Below are positions 10,688 through 21,714 of a stretch of 64,000 bases of DNA, one piece after another. How positions within the stretch are numbered: position 1 is the stretch's first letter; every line of letters begins with the position of its first letter. Under the pieces are notes generated by a model. The model was not told the origin of the DNA, did not search any database, and saw only the letters and a program-made list of their open reading frames with translations. The DNA comes from Nothophaeocryptopus gaeumannii (Eukaryota > Ascomycota > Dothideomycetes > Mycosphaerellales > Mycosphaerellaceae): positions 1,054,001-1,118,000 of the forward strand of contig JASISA010000040.1 in NCBI GenBank assembly GCA_031771865.1, given 5' to 3'. The position numbers and the translations under genes are program-made.

Positions 10688-12518
10688 TCAATCCTCCGCA
10701 CCTTCATCATCCCTCACAGCGCCATAGTCACCCCTCTTAACACCCTTGGCGCGTCCGGTAATGTCCTGCCAAGTGGCTGCAAATCTTCGCCCTGTGCTAG
10801 CAAGCAGTCCTTCTTCCTCCGCTTCTCTCAGGTCTTCATCCATCTGCTCCTCATCAAGCTTCGGCACTCGGAAGAGCGTGACCATGAAGACAATAAGGAA
10901 GATGCCGAGAAATGCAAATTGGGCATAGAAGGTGACCACGCCAAAGTAGGGGAAGTTCGCAGTCACACGGTTCAAGAAGGTCGAAATGACGGATGGCGTG
11001 CAGACAAGCTTCGCGGCTGGGTTGTCTGAGCGCTCGCTGCAAGGCTTGATGGCGCTGTGGTGCTTGCTGCAGTCGGGCTGCTTGGTCGGGTCGTTGTAAG
11101 GCCTGTCGCAGAATGTCTGAGGTCCAAATGTAACATACTGTGGGGCGACAATCATTGCCAGACTGTAGTTGAGGGCCAGAGTCATTAAGGTCAGTAGAGC
11201 TGTGGCCAAGAGCATGGCGTTTGGTGTAGTGTGGCCTTTGCGGATCTTGAAGAGCATGACCCAGAGGAAGCGAATTCCAATATTGGCCAGACCGACAACC
11301 GTTGCGGAGAAGAACAGCAGAGTCAGCAGCAGGAAGATGACATAGTCAATCGGGAAAACCTTGGACGTCTCGCGCAGCAAAGCATTGACAGGCTGGAAGA
11401 TTTTGGTCTTGCCGAGCAGATAGCCACAGGATACCTTGCAGACTGAGTTCTTGATCTTGTCAACCATGGTGATCAGCATGCTCGCAACGATTATCAGCGA
11501 GATGACCAAGAGTAGTAGGCCGAATATGAGCTTCAGCGGACGGAAGACAGCCTCCAATTTGAGCCAGGCCTTGACGAAGAAGTTGCGACCCTCGCCACTG
11601 TTCTCAGCGGCAAGACGCTCTCGTCGGATGAGGGTACGCTCTTCGCGGTTCAACGCTTCCAGTTCTCTGCGGTCGCGTGGGTCTAGTCCTCCCTCGCGGC
11701 CTTCGCTTCGGCCCTCAAGTTGGCGAATACGCTCACGGACCTGGGCTAGCTGACTGGAAGATGTTGCGGCCAGTTGAGGGGCAGACACGCTTGGCGCAGA
11801 TTTGACCAAGGATACTGGGAGTAGAGCCAATCCAGGAGCTGTGTAAAGACAGTACAGAATCGTGCCAACAAGGATCAGCACGCCAATGGCGAATGTCAGT
11901 GCGCGCTCTCCGTCTGTGTATCAAGTTAGTGGCAGCTCTTTGCGCTAGAACGTTCAACTCACGATTTTCAGTCAGCAAATCCTTGAAATAGTCCAGATCT
12001 CTGTGCTCGTCCCTCGCCTTCTTCCCAACCGGCACGAAGAATCCCACAAGGAACAAGATGACGCAAAGCACAATGAATGCAATTGTCCACTTGAACGCTC
12101 CCCAAAGCCTGCTACCAATAGTCTGCTGTCCCTCCTCAGCAGCAACCTCATCATACTCCTCATAGAAGAAGTACGTGAAAGGCACCACCAACAGACATAG
12201 CACAGCGTCCAAGCTGTACAGGGTATAGTAGACGATCTTCAGCGTGTAGAGAGTCGAGTCCACCTGGTCTGGTGTAGCCCAATCCTTCTTTCTTCCTAGT
12301 TTTCTAGAGGTTGTGGACGACACAAGGGCGACGTCCACTGGCATCAGCAGGATCGTCGCGAGGAGGGCCAAGACCGTGAACCAGCATACTATCGTTACGG
12401 CTACTGTTCGTTCGCCGGGCTTTTGATATACGAAGACGAAGATGGCGGATATGAAGAAGACGATGGCGAGGCACACGGCGTATGCCACCCATATGAGGGA
12501 CGTTTCGATGAGCGCCAT
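10688..12518 (-). CDS. Probable lysosomal cobalamin transporter (LMBR1/LMBD1 family)
   Basis: Model: exon 1 12518-11963, 49-base intron 11962-11914, exon 2 11913-10688; 593 residues, the usual size for fungal LMBD1 homologs. LMBD1 exports cobalamin from lysosomes or vacuoles to the cytosol. About nine membrane segments are visible: four in exon 1 (for example SLIWVAYAVCLAIVFFISA) and five in exon 2. A long Arg/Glu-rich cytosolic loop lies between segments five and six. A Cys-rich lumenal loop (FCDRPYNDPTKQPDC to LVC) precedes the last segment. The C-terminus is acidic. Reading through the intron would put a stop shortly after LIHRRRARTD, so splicing is required. Confidence 0.87.
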
Positions 12519-13138
12519 GTTGGCTCGGTGGTGTTTGGTGATGGCCTCGGGGCTCTGCGGTCGTGTCGCGTCGTCGCCGTCCGTGTCGTTATGATGTTAT
12601 AAGGTGCGAAATCTCCTCGCAGCTCCTCCTCGCAGCTCCTCACCGTGCCTACCCCACTTAAAGGCTATCAGGAAGGCGCTATGGGAAAGTGTGCGAGAGC
12701 AGAACCAAGGCAGCTGCTTCTGCGAAGCTCGAGTAGCTTTGGCTAAACATGACGTTTGGAGGTCCGTGCCACCCCTGCCAGACAGATCGAGGAACGCGAT
12801 TGCTGCAAGTGAGCTTCCGCAGCAGAGCTCAATGATCACACGAGCACCTGCTTTATCAAACGACAGGAACCACGCAGGCCATGAGCTATACTGTAAGCAT
12901 GTCGATGAGCAAGAGCGGTGGCCGCTGTGAGGAGAACAAGAAGTCAGCATGAAAATACTGGCCTCAATCATCAGGATCCGCATGCGAAAGACGGTCCATC
13001 AAAGTGCTCATCAAAGCGCCCATGAACATTCAATCGGTCAGCCCCAGCAGACCCGGAACCTCGGTGAACTCAATCCATGGATCCGATCTCGTAGAAACCA
13101 GGTCCAAACATCACCTCTTCCTCTGCCCTCACAATTCA
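12519..13138. other. Divergent promoter region, LMBD1-like / LCL3
   Basis: About 620 bases between divergent starts. A short direct duplication (GCAGCTCCTC twice) lies near 12617-12641. There is an open frame upstream of and in frame with LCL3 from 13004, which may be 5' leader. Nothing else recognised. Confidence 0.4.
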
Positions 13139-13900
13139 ATGTCCTCTGACCGTCGTCCCCAATGGACAACCAATCAGGTCATAATATGCTCCGCAGCAGC
13201 AGCCGGTAGCACCCTCATCCTCTCCCGCTTCTACAAGAACAACCTCCGCCGCATACGAAATGTCTCCCACATCAAACCAGATCACCTCCACAACCCCAAA
13301 CGCTCTATATACGGCAAGGTGACTTCCGTCGGTGATGGTGACAATTTTCGCGTCTTTCACACCCCCGGCGGTCGCCTGGCAGGATGGGGCTGGCTCCCAG
13401 GCCGATTCGTACCAAAGAATAGAGGGAAGTTGAAGGACAACACTATACACGTCCGAATCGCCGGCATCGACGCCCCGGAACTCGCTCACTTCGGCCGTCC
13501 CTCGCAACCCTATGGCCAAGAAGCCCTCGACTGGCTACGCTCCCAACTACTCCACCGCTACGTCCGCGTGCTCCCCTACCGACGAGACCAATACGAGCGC
13601 GTCGTAGGCTCGGTATTCACGCGGACATGGCTTGGTCTGAGGAAAGTGGATGTCGGGGAGGATATGATCAAAGCGGGACTGGCAACGGTCTATGAGGCGA
13701 AATTTGGGAGTGAATTTGGAAATAAGGAGGAGGAGTATCGGGCTGCGCAGGAGAATGCGAAGGGGAGGGGATTGGGAATGTGGGCGGAGCAAGGGGTGGT
13801 GGGGAGGATCTTGGGGTGGGGTGAAAGGAAGGAATCGTTTGAGAGTCCGAGGGAATTTAAGGAGAGGATGAAGAAGGAGGAGAGTGCGAGTGGGAAATGA
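13139..13900 (+). CDS. LCL3: Lcl3-type membrane-anchored staphylococcal-nuclease-like endonuclease
   Basis: 253 residues from the ATG at 13139. The frame is open upstream to an ATG at 13004, but MSSDRRPQWT is the more family-like start. A membrane segment (VIICSAAAAGSTLILS) follows at residues about 15-30. The SNase-like domain then begins with YGKVTSVGDGDNFRV. Catalytic-type residues are visible in VRIAGIDAPE and the later RRDQYERVVG, and GEDMIKAGLA marks the end of the fold. Lcl3 proteins are putative mitochondrial or membrane endonucleases of fungi; their substrate is not firmly established. The gene ends with a Lys/Glu-rich tail. Confidence 0.88.
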   Translation: MSSDRRPQWTTNQVIICSAAAAGSTLILSRFYKNNLRRIRNVSHIKPDHLHNPKRSIYGKVTSVGDGDNFRVFHTPGGRLAGWGWLPGRFVPKNRGKLKDNTIHVRIAGIDAPELAHFGRPSQPYGQEALDWLRSQLLHRYVRVLPYRRDQYERVVGSVFTRTWLGLRKVDVGEDMIKAGLATVYEAKFGSEFGNKEEEYRAAQENAKGRGLGMWAEQGVVGRILGWGERKESFESPREFKERMKKEESASGK

Positions 13901-14353
13901 GGTGTTCCACGTGGTTGGATATGGATCTGATTGGTGTGTGCGAGTGCAGTCGATGCACTTCGCCATTTACCTTATATACCGAAAGCCGGATCGATGCCCC
14001 ACGAGCTCATCGGCTGGACCGAAAATGGCGGCACATTAGCAGCGCCTTCGCGAGCAGTACCATTTGAACACGCCGAGGGCTCCAGGACCAGCCTCAGCAA
14101 GGCCGCTACCAGGCGAATAGCCTCGACAATTCTTCACGCTTCCGAGATGTGAAGTTCTAGATCTGTTGACTTTGGTACGAGACATCGGAGAGAGTCTTGG
14201 CCGAAATATGTAGAGGAAAGTCCGCCAACAGCACCGGCAGATAACTACCATGCATCAGCGTCATAGCAGGTCATTCCATCATAGCAGCATTCCGCTTACA
14301 TTGTACAGAGCCTGTACCATTATGCATTGCACCGAAAACCTTCACTTCTTCCA
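13901..14353. other. Intergenic, convergent 3' ends
   Basis: Roughly 450 bases between the LCL3 stop and the stop of the Zn2Cys6 regulator. No coding, RNA or repeat signal was recognised. Confidence 0.4.
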
Positions 14354-16210
14354 TCACATCGTCCCATCCGGCGCAAACGTATTGAAAGCCGGCATATCAT
14401 GCGTCAAGAAGTAATTCCAATCGAATTGAGCATCGTCCAGCGCATCTAAATTCCAGTCTTCACTACTCGATACGGTAGCAGGATCCCGAGGCGTCTCATG
14501 GTTAAGAGTCGTATCGCTCACGTTGCCGTTGACTTGTGGCTGTCCAAGGGTCTGGAGATGTTGCAAGGCGTGATTCTTGAGGTTCTCCGGCTGAGGATCT
14601 TCAACCGGGCCGGCCTTGTGCAGAGTCAGACCGAGGACTTCAGAGTCTTCGTCCTTTCGTTTCTTGGAGAGTCGGACGAGGAAGCGAGCTGTTTTCAGAG
14701 CCTCTTTCATGGCGATTGTGCGGAAACGTTCGACGACGAATTCGAGTGTTCGCATAGCTGCTCCAAGATGAGAGAGGGACTCTCGTCCATCCATGGCGAG
14801 GAAGACGCAGATTACTTGGAAGGGGACATTTGCGACATGCCACCAGGGCATGCCTTGTTCTGCCATCCGTCGCGCTGCTGCAAGGCCGCCGAGACCGATG
14901 TTGATGATCTTGTTGATGACTTCTGGTGATAGATTTGGGTTGGCGAGGCGTAAACGTCGATACCCGCACAGACCCAAGTTTGCTTTTGATAAGGCTATGC
15001 CGTCGTGTGTGGGCTCATATGCATCTAATTGATTGAGAAATTCTTCCCATTGTCCCGCCTTGTCCGACTGCTCCGGATCCAGACAACATGAAATGCTGTA
15101 CAGATTGATATAGTCGGTCGTGTAGTCGCCCTGTTCAGAGGTGGGTAATCGCGCTGTTATGCCGCGAAGTGCAACCCTTGTTCGTCCGTACTCGAAGCTG
15201 ACCCAAGAGTTCAGCATTCGCGCTATCCAAAATGTGCGCCTCCGCAGCTCGGGGTTGTTGGAGTCGTTTGCCGCAGGATGTAATACAGAGCTGCTGGCCT
15301 CGAGCTGTAGCCCGACAGATTCCACTAGATGCATTGTCATGCAGCTCGCCAGCCATGTCGCATGTGGATGATCTGTCGTTCTCAGAATTAGACATCGTAG
15401 TACCCAGGACTGAACGTCAACCAAAGCCGGTGGCAACATCGTACTCGTGCTTTCCAGGGCATTCTTTTGCAGATCAACCAAACGAGGCAGTATCGCGACC
15501 AAAGATGCGTTGTCAGAGAAAAGTATCCCAAGCGATGCTACGCCAGCCAGCACGTGGTCAGGAACCTGACATGCTTCCAGGCTAGTCCATCTGGTCGCAA
15601 TGCCGTCTAGAACCCAGTCCTTGTCCAGAAACCCATACAGAGGATGCACATTCGCAAAGTAGAGCTTTGCGAGCAGGTACATTTGATTCTGGTCAATGTA
15701 GTCTGTCACGACAGGTAACGGCGGTGGCGCATACGCAGTACTCCCAAGATTCCAGCCAAAAGTGAATAGCTTTGGCCCGCTGGACGGATCTAATCGCATG
15801 CCAAGTAATCGAGTGAACGCAATACCCGAATTCGCTTCCAGAGCGCGCATCTGCGATATGTCTTCTATCGTAGGCTGCGTCGTGGCTGCTGGGTCCGGTT
15901 TGATGGAATCAGCGATGCTTATCTGGGCGTCTGCGATCGCATGCTGTTCGACTAATTTGCTTCGCTTCCGAGGATGCTTTTCGTAGTAACACTTGTACTC
16001 GAACTGCGTGCACATATTGCATGGAGAGTTCCCGTCGCATCGTCTTTTACGTAGACGGCATGGTTCGCAGGCCTGCTTTGCTCGTTGCCGCTTCTGTCCA
16101 GAAGTCGGGCTGTCGCTGCTTCGGGTCCCATTCGTCTGGCCGTCCATGGTCTGGGGCTCGTCCGTGGCTGGTATGTGATAGTCCATTGACATTCTATGCG
16201 TTGAAAGCAA
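14354..16210 (-). CDS. Zn2Cys6 transcription factor with fungal-specific regulatory domain
   Basis: A single open frame of 618 residues; the second Met (MSMDYHIPAT, 16192) is an equally good start. The N-terminal binuclear zinc cluster shows spacing CX2CX6CX5CX2CX6C (CEPCRLRKRRCDG, then CNMC), followed by a basic linker YEKHPRKRSK. The middle region (from LDPSSGPKLFTFGWNLG, through YFANVHPLYGFLDKDWV, to the stretch with RTFWIARMLNSW) is the fungal_trans regulatory domain. The acidic C-terminus (DWNLDALDDAQFDW) could be an activation domain. It is divergent from the sirtuin gene at 16446, with 235 bases between starts. The regulated pathway cannot be read from the sequence. Confidence 0.9.
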   Translation of the reverse strand: MLSTHRMSMDYHIPATDEPQTMDGQTNGTRSSDSPTSGQKRQRAKQACEPCRLRKRRCDGNSPCNMCTQFEYKCYYEKHPRKRSKLVEQHAIADAQISIADSIKPDPAATTQPTIEDISQMRALEANSGIAFTRLLGMRLDPSSGPKLFTFGWNLGSTAYAPPPLPVVTDYIDQNQMYLLAKLYFANVHPLYGFLDKDWVLDGIATRWTSLEACQVPDHVLAGVASLGILFSDNASLVAILPRLVDLQKNALESTSTMLPPALVDVQSWVLRCLILRTTDHPHATWLASCMTMHLVESVGLQLEASSSVLHPAANDSNNPELRRRTFWIARMLNSWVSFEYGRTRVALRGITARLPTSEQGDYTTDYINLYSISCCLDPEQSDKAGQWEEFLNQLDAYEPTHDGIALSKANLGLCGYRRLRLANPNLSPEVINKIINIGLGGLAAARRMAEQGMPWWHVANVPFQVICVFLAMDGRESLSHLGAAMRTLEFVVERFRTIAMKEALKTARFLVRLSKKRKDEDSEVLGLTLHKAGPVEDPQPENLKNHALQHLQTLGQPQVNGNVSDTTLNHETPRDPATVSSSEDWNLDALDDAQFDWNYFLTHDMPAFNTFAPDGTM

Positions 16211-16445
16211 GACTGGAAATCGATGAGCAAACTCGGAGAGGCCGTCGTCCTAAGTCGCAGTTGCTCTTGACTAAGCCAGCTACAACGCACGTTCTTCGGG
16301 AGATCATCACTTAGAACAACGCTAAGCAGGGGTATGAGGCTTATCAGGCTTATCAGTCGGCATCGGCACGGTCGGCCAGGCACGTTGACCTTAACCTTCC
16401 TCGGCGACATCGAACATCAACAACATCAGCCTCGCCTAAAACGAG

Positions 16446-17294
16446 ATGACAGCACACGCGACCTCACCTTCTCTCAGCGAGACGCTCGCTTCCTCCCAAT
16501 ATGTCCTGGCCCTGGTCGGCGCTGGACTCTCGGCATCCTCTGGGATCTCACCCTGGAGAGGCATCGGATCTTCTACATGGAGAGGACACGAGATCAGATC
16601 ACTGGCAAGCAGAGGCGCATTTGAGCGCGATCCTGTTGTCGTGTGGCAATACCATGAAGACCGCCGGCGAACGGCACTCGCGGCACAGCCGAATGCAGGT
16701 CATGTTGCACTGGCCCAGCTAGCGACGATGAAAGAGGACTTCCTGGCTATCACTCAGAACGTCGACGGGTTGTCAGAGAGAGCCGACCATGAACTGTCCA
16801 AACTTGCGCCAATGCACGGCTCGCTGTTCACAGTGAAATGTTTCCACGAAGAGTGCACCTTCAGTGCCTGGAATGATAGCCGGACGCCTCTCGCACCTGG
16901 CCTCAAACTGCCTTCTGGCGACCTCTCGGACCCAGACACGGAATTGCCCTTGATAACCGTCGACGAGTTGCCGCATTGCCCAGCTTGCAAGCATGGCCTG
17001 CTACGCCCAGGCCTGGTGTGGTTCGGGGAGAAGCTGTCTGTCGAGCTCATGGACCGGGTTGATGACTGGCTAGACGACCTACCACGCGTGGACATGATGC
17101 TTGTCATTGGCACGTCAGCTCGGGTTTTCCCAGCGGCCGAGTATATTTCTCGAGCGAGAAACAAAGGTGCTTGTATTGCGCACTTCAATGCAGAGCGTGA
17201 TGAGAATTTCATTGAGCCGGGAGACTGGTTTGTGCCGGGGGACGCAGCAGTGACACTTCCTCTTTTTGTTGCGGACACTATGCGGCATATGTAA
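16446..17294 (+). CDS. Sir2-family NAD-dependent deacylase (SIRT5-like class III)
   Basis: 282 residues, a single exon. It has the sirtuin NAD-binding motif GAGLSASSGI (25-34), TQNVDGL (103-109), the general-base His in MHGS (124), and zinc-ligand pairs at C132/C137 and in CPAC. LVWFGE and the later VIGTSARVFPAA complete the core. The enzyme removes acyl groups from lysine using NAD+. Length and the VWQ..RRR segment place it near the SIRT5/CobB class, which removes negatively charged acyl groups. By eye, the SIRT5 Tyr-x-x-Arg pair reads His-x-x-Arg here, so desuccinylase activity is uncertain. No clear mitochondrial presequence is visible. Confidence 0.88.
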   Translation: MTAHATSPSLSETLASSQYVLALVGAGLSASSGISPWRGIGSSTWRGHEIRSLASRGAFERDPVVVWQYHEDRRRTALAAQPNAGHVALAQLATMKEDFLAITQNVDGLSERADHELSKLAPMHGSLFTVKCFHEECTFSAWNDSRTPLAPGLKLPSGDLSDPDTELPLITVDELPHCPACKHGLLRPGLVWFGEKLSVELMDRVDDWLDDLPRVDMMLVIGTSARVFPAAEYISRARNKGACIAHFNAERDENFIEPGDWFVPGDAAVTLPLFVADTMRHM

Positions 17295-17520
17295 CACTGA
17301 CTACCTAGCTTCTTTCTGCAGGGTGCTGTCGATAATCTGCAGGATGGCAAGAGCCCTGCTTCCACGAAGCCCTTGTTCTGGTCACTAATCCCAACAAAGC
17401 CAACCATGAGCCTGCACCTCCTCAGCTACTATTGACCATCTTCCAGCTCGCACCAGTGGTGAGACCGGACTGCTCATCAGCGAGCGTGACATCATGAAGC
17501 TTTAAGCTGAAATGTCATGG

Positions 17521-17928
17521 TCAAGACGTACTTCGGCCACGGCAGCTGAATGGACCGGAATCAAATCTTGCGGCGCATTCGCTTCTGTTTCCAGTCCTCC
17601 GTGCGGTCTCGATCAGTTCATCGACCTGGCACCTGGACGAGTACCAGACATTCGAGCATTTTGCGTCTTGACCTGGTACTAGCTCGAAGCGGTGGACGGT
17701 GGTGAAGCCATCGAACCAGTGACTGACTGCGAAGTTGCCATCTTTCGGATCCGTGCGGGGGAACTTGTATCCACTGGGGCCTGTTCTATATAAGGTACCA
17801 GCCACGTAGTCCGGGAATTGGCCAGTCACATCGAGCTTGACCTTTTCTCTCGTGTCGCCAAGAGCATTGAACCCTCCAGCATTGGGCCAGTCTTTGTAAT
17901 GAGCCTGCTGAGTCTGAGAAGTCGACAT
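17521..17928 (-). pseudogene. Truncated carotenoid oxygenase (5' fragment only)
   Basis: 135 codons starting MSTSQTQQAHYKDWPNAGG. The first roughly 115 residues match the start of RPE65/carotenoid cleavage dioxygenase proteins: GQFPDYVAGTLYRTGP, SHWFDGFTTVHRFEL and RCQVDELIETARRTG are family signatures. Full-length fungal members are usually 500-600 residues with four iron-binding His residues, none of which is present. After ARRTG the similarity stops and the frame ends. No continuation in any frame is seen toward 17295. A 5' remnant after deletion is the simplest reading. Confidence 0.7.
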
Positions 17929-18322
17929 AATGGAGGTGGACGTGAATGATGCCTGATCAGGTTCTGCTTCGAGTACGAAGATGTTACCAGCAGAGAGGCC
18001 TTGTAGGCCTCATATCCTTCCCCTTGCGCACGTACGCCATCGGGTGCGGCACAACTACAAGACGTTGTGTCGCCCATGAAGATGTCGACAGCTGTGCCTG
18101 AATTGACATTGACCTTCCTCTTTGAGACACCATAGAGAACAATTGCAAGTAACACGGCCGTATTTGGAGAGCAAGCTCTCCTAGAGGAAGCGTCCACATG
18201 GCCAGGGGTTGTGTCGAAGGATTCAAACTAGCTCCATCCAGCTAGTCTCGCATTTGCGTCCTCTTTGAGGTCGCAGCTCTTCATGTGGCATTATCGTCCG
18301 CAACCCCTTGCCCGATTTTCGA
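17929..18322. other. Intergenic between carotenoid oxygenase remnant and HET gene
   Basis: About 390 bases with small open frames only (up to 123 codons, overlapping the remnant). No domain, repeat or RNA gene was recognised. Confidence 0.35.
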
Positions 18323-21155
18323 TCAAACAATGTGAACGACACTCGGATCCAGTTCCAGGAACGGATTCTGCTCATCCTCAGCCATAGCAGTATCTTCCGT
18401 CTGCCAAACGCCAATTCTCTTGAGACTTTCCTCGGAGCCGTCAGCAGGCACCAAAAGCAACCCTTCCATCAATAATAGCTCTTTCTTATCCGGTCTCCAC
18501 TGGCAGCGAACTCTCTCTTGCCGCATCAGAAGGCAGTAGACATGGAAGCCATCCTCCCTTGTTCCATGACCTACCAGATCCGGATTGTCCTTGAAGACAA
18601 GATCCAAAGTCGGCTGTGCAAAGTCGCCAGGCCCGAAGAACTTCGCAAAAGCGTCGGGCACGAAAGGAGCAGGTAGACCTTCCGCTTGAAGGGTCATCCA
18701 GTAGTTTCCTGAGACCAATTTGGTTTGGAGCAATGGTGCGCTGATTCTAAGCCTGCCACCTCTAACAGATCCGTATGGATTGTTTGCATCTTCCAATTCG
18801 ACACTGCAGCTCTCGATATGCGCGACGTCAACCTGTTCCAGCAGCTCAGCGTGATCGAAGGCTTTACCAATACGTTTGTGAGGCCCGGGAATATCGATCG
18901 GAGCATCTAAGCAAGCCCAAGACCATGACGGTGCTCTCCAGCAAACACGAGATCTTTCGGACTTCGGCGGTGCATCTCTTGGCCATGTATTCCAGAGCAG
19001 GTCTAGAAGCAGAGAGTCTCGCCAAAGTCCAGCTACGTATGGACCTTTGCGTGCTTGCGCAAACGCTTCAGCCAAACCAGATACAGCCGGTAGCTTGTCG
19101 GTGGGGTTGGTCAGTGAGCGGCAGGTGTATTCGAGGATGACCTGGTGCCAAGTCGTCCGCATTGGTCCTTCCTTGCAGGTGCATTTGGGAATGTTGCTAA
19201 GATAAAAGTGCTCTTTTGGATTGAGCTTGCTAATTGGGCATTGCTCTGTCGGTGTCTTGTGAATGAATTCGTGTTCTTGAATTTCCGACGTCGCGATTGC
19301 TGTTTCCATGCATTGCCTGAAAATTGTTAGCACTAGCTTTGATCTTCAGTATACGTACTCTGACTCACTGTAGCACACCTCGCATTCTTGTACGAGAGGT
19401 ATCATGATCAACAAAAAGCTGCGAGAAAGGTACACGGGCATCGATTCCGCCATTGAGCGAAGTTGCTGTCTTATAGTCTGCCATCTCGTTGCACTCCCAA
19501 GACAGGCATGCGCCAAATTGGACAATGCTCACAGGTAACAAGTTCTCCTGGTACGTCCATCCGCGACTCGCCAACGGCTCTTGGGACGGACTGTATCGCG
19601 CCCGCTCCACTAGTCGAATGTGCCCAGCCGAGCCATCAGGCATTGCCACTGGATAGTTGATCCCGATATCTGGCATTTTGGCAGAAGTCCCAGGCAGACA
19701 CGCAGCATCGAACATGCCTTCATCACAAGTGGATCCCCCTGTCGCGCATATCGTCAAGGTTGACTGGCCGTAGACTTGACGCATCTTTGTGATCTCGCGG
19801 GCCTTGTCGGCGTCGTCATCCTGGATGATGTTCATGGAGTCCACCCATAGGTATTCGAATCCGAGTGTGGAAGTGACCTTGAGGGCATCTTGAATCGTTC
19901 TTGGCAAAGTGTTCACATCGATATCGAGCAAATAGCCTTCGTAGTTTTCCCGCATGAGCTTTGCAGGCTGATCTACGCCCCAGCGGTAGCTCAGTGCTAC
20001 GTACCGACCATGCTGCCCGCTAGTCTCACGCAGCCTGCACTTCTGTCCTTGCATATCGAGCACACGAGTGGGCAGCGGCACACTCTCTGAACGTCGAGAC
20101 TGACATGCCTCGTGGGTCGAGCACATTGACATCCAAGATCGAATCTGCGAGTACGTGCCTTCAGAATCGTAGGAAGCGTGTCGAAATGGAGGAACGAATG
20201 CTGCCGCCGGATTCTCGAGCTTTTCCGGTAGAGTACTATCATGCACATCCGAGTTGGGTCCCGGGATTTGAGCATTCGAAACATTGGGAAGAGTGTACAT
20301 GAACCACTTCCAAATCGGTTTCAGAAATCGGCCGTCACTTATCCGAACTGCAGGTACAGCATGTCGTATCTCCAATGTTGAAAGGGAGGTATCATTTGTT
20401 CTGATTGTAGGCCGGACCCATAGGAATATCTTAGGCTCGTATTTGAGCTCGCCATTGAGCTTCTTGTGGAAATGCTCGATTATGCTCTGGCAAGGCTCGC
20501 ACAATGTCTCGAAGTCGCTGAAGGCGTCTGAAGCAGTATTGTCCGGATTACACACCGAGCACGATCGGGTAGGGCAGCCTTTGACATAGCTGGAGTCCAT
20601 AGCGAAGTGATCAGTGAGTCGATCGATCTCGTCTGAGATCCGCTGCCACGTCTGGTCAACAAAAGAGATAACTTCGGTCATCGGCATGTTCTCCCCATCA
20701 TTATCCGGCTTTTGAAGAGCACTGGACCAGAGCTGTGACTGAAGTCTGTATCTTGGTGTCTGCCAAGTCCACAGGTGCTGATAGATGATGCTACAGAACC
20801 CGCATCTCGTCTCGCCCTTCTTCTTACCACGAGCCCTGGCAGCGTGGAGCTTTCTGGCCTCGGCGAGCCATGGTATCACTTGGTTCTTTTCAATGACTTG
20901 AACAAGAGAATTCTGGATGCGTTCACAGCATTGGCAGGTTGTCGAAGCAGCGTCTGCTGTTGTGTTCAGTTGACCCCACGATCGCCAACCTTGGTAATCC
21001 CTCCAAACGTGATCAGGCACAGCCATTACCGAATACAGGCTGATAGATGAAGTCCTGTCGAGGGCCAAGCTTGAGAGTAGTCGCAAGGCTGAGGGCCACC
21101 ACAGACGACATCGCATGGCCCAACCAATCATGATGTGAAGGTGGCTCACAGCCAT
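18323..21155 (-). CDS. HET-domain (heterokaryon incompatibility) protein
   Basis: Model: exon 1 21155-19369, 52-base intron (GTGAGT...TTTTCAG), exon 2 19316-18323; 926 residues, or 883 if MAVPDHVWRDYQGW (21026) is the start. The HET core is clear: YVALSYRWG, TLPRTIQDALKVTSTLGFEYLWVDSMNIIQDD, MRQVYGQSTLTICATGG, and the later SRGWTYQENLLPV. HET proteins trigger cell death when incompatible strains fuse. The N-terminal 360 residues hold Cys pairs (CQCCERI, CGFCSII) and an SCSVC/CEPC segment, common in this class as zinc-binding or structural elements. The C-terminal half has the usual APSWSWACLDAPI motif. The protein lacks a visible NACHT or repeat domain. Confidence 0.9.
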
Positions 21156-21714
21156 TTCATTCGCTCGGCTAACAGTGGTTCGCCCGCGGCACGGTCGTAA
21201 TCGGCAAAGCAGTTAGCTGCAGAAAGCGTCGACGAATGTTAACTTGCAGCTGAACGTCGTCTGTCCCAGTGGAGAAGGAAGACGCTCGGAAGTCATATCC
21301 CATCGTGGCCTGCCAAAACGGGTTAGCCAGCAGCGCAAGATGTGTCCGATGCCATATGAGCACGTCGCAGATTGCTGCGCGTTGTGACCAGTGGAAAGAA
21401 AGGTCTGCGGCCTCTCTAGGCTTTTAAACAGTGATGTTCTAGTCAGTTGCAATGGCAAGTCAAAGATTGTTTTTCCCGTTCTGATTCTTCCAATCGCAGT
21501 CATGGGCAATGATATGCACATCAGAGGTCAGTTCTCCGATTTGCTTCGAGCGCAGTTCTCTATACTTCTTTGACTGAACATCGTACTGACATGATACCTT
21601 TGAGAACGATACTCGACAGGTCCTGAGCTCCAATGGGACACTTGGGGGCCAAACAAGGATGCATTTCTTTGCCCACGCAGCCAATTACTTTTCAGTTGGG
21701 ACGACCTCCCTGAC
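21156..21714. other. Divergent upstream region, HET gene / C2H2 gene
   Basis: About 560 bases between the HET gene start and the proposed start of the C2H2 gene. Small open frames on both strands show no domain. An upstream exon of the zinc-finger gene could lie here, but I cannot identify one. Confidence 0.35.
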
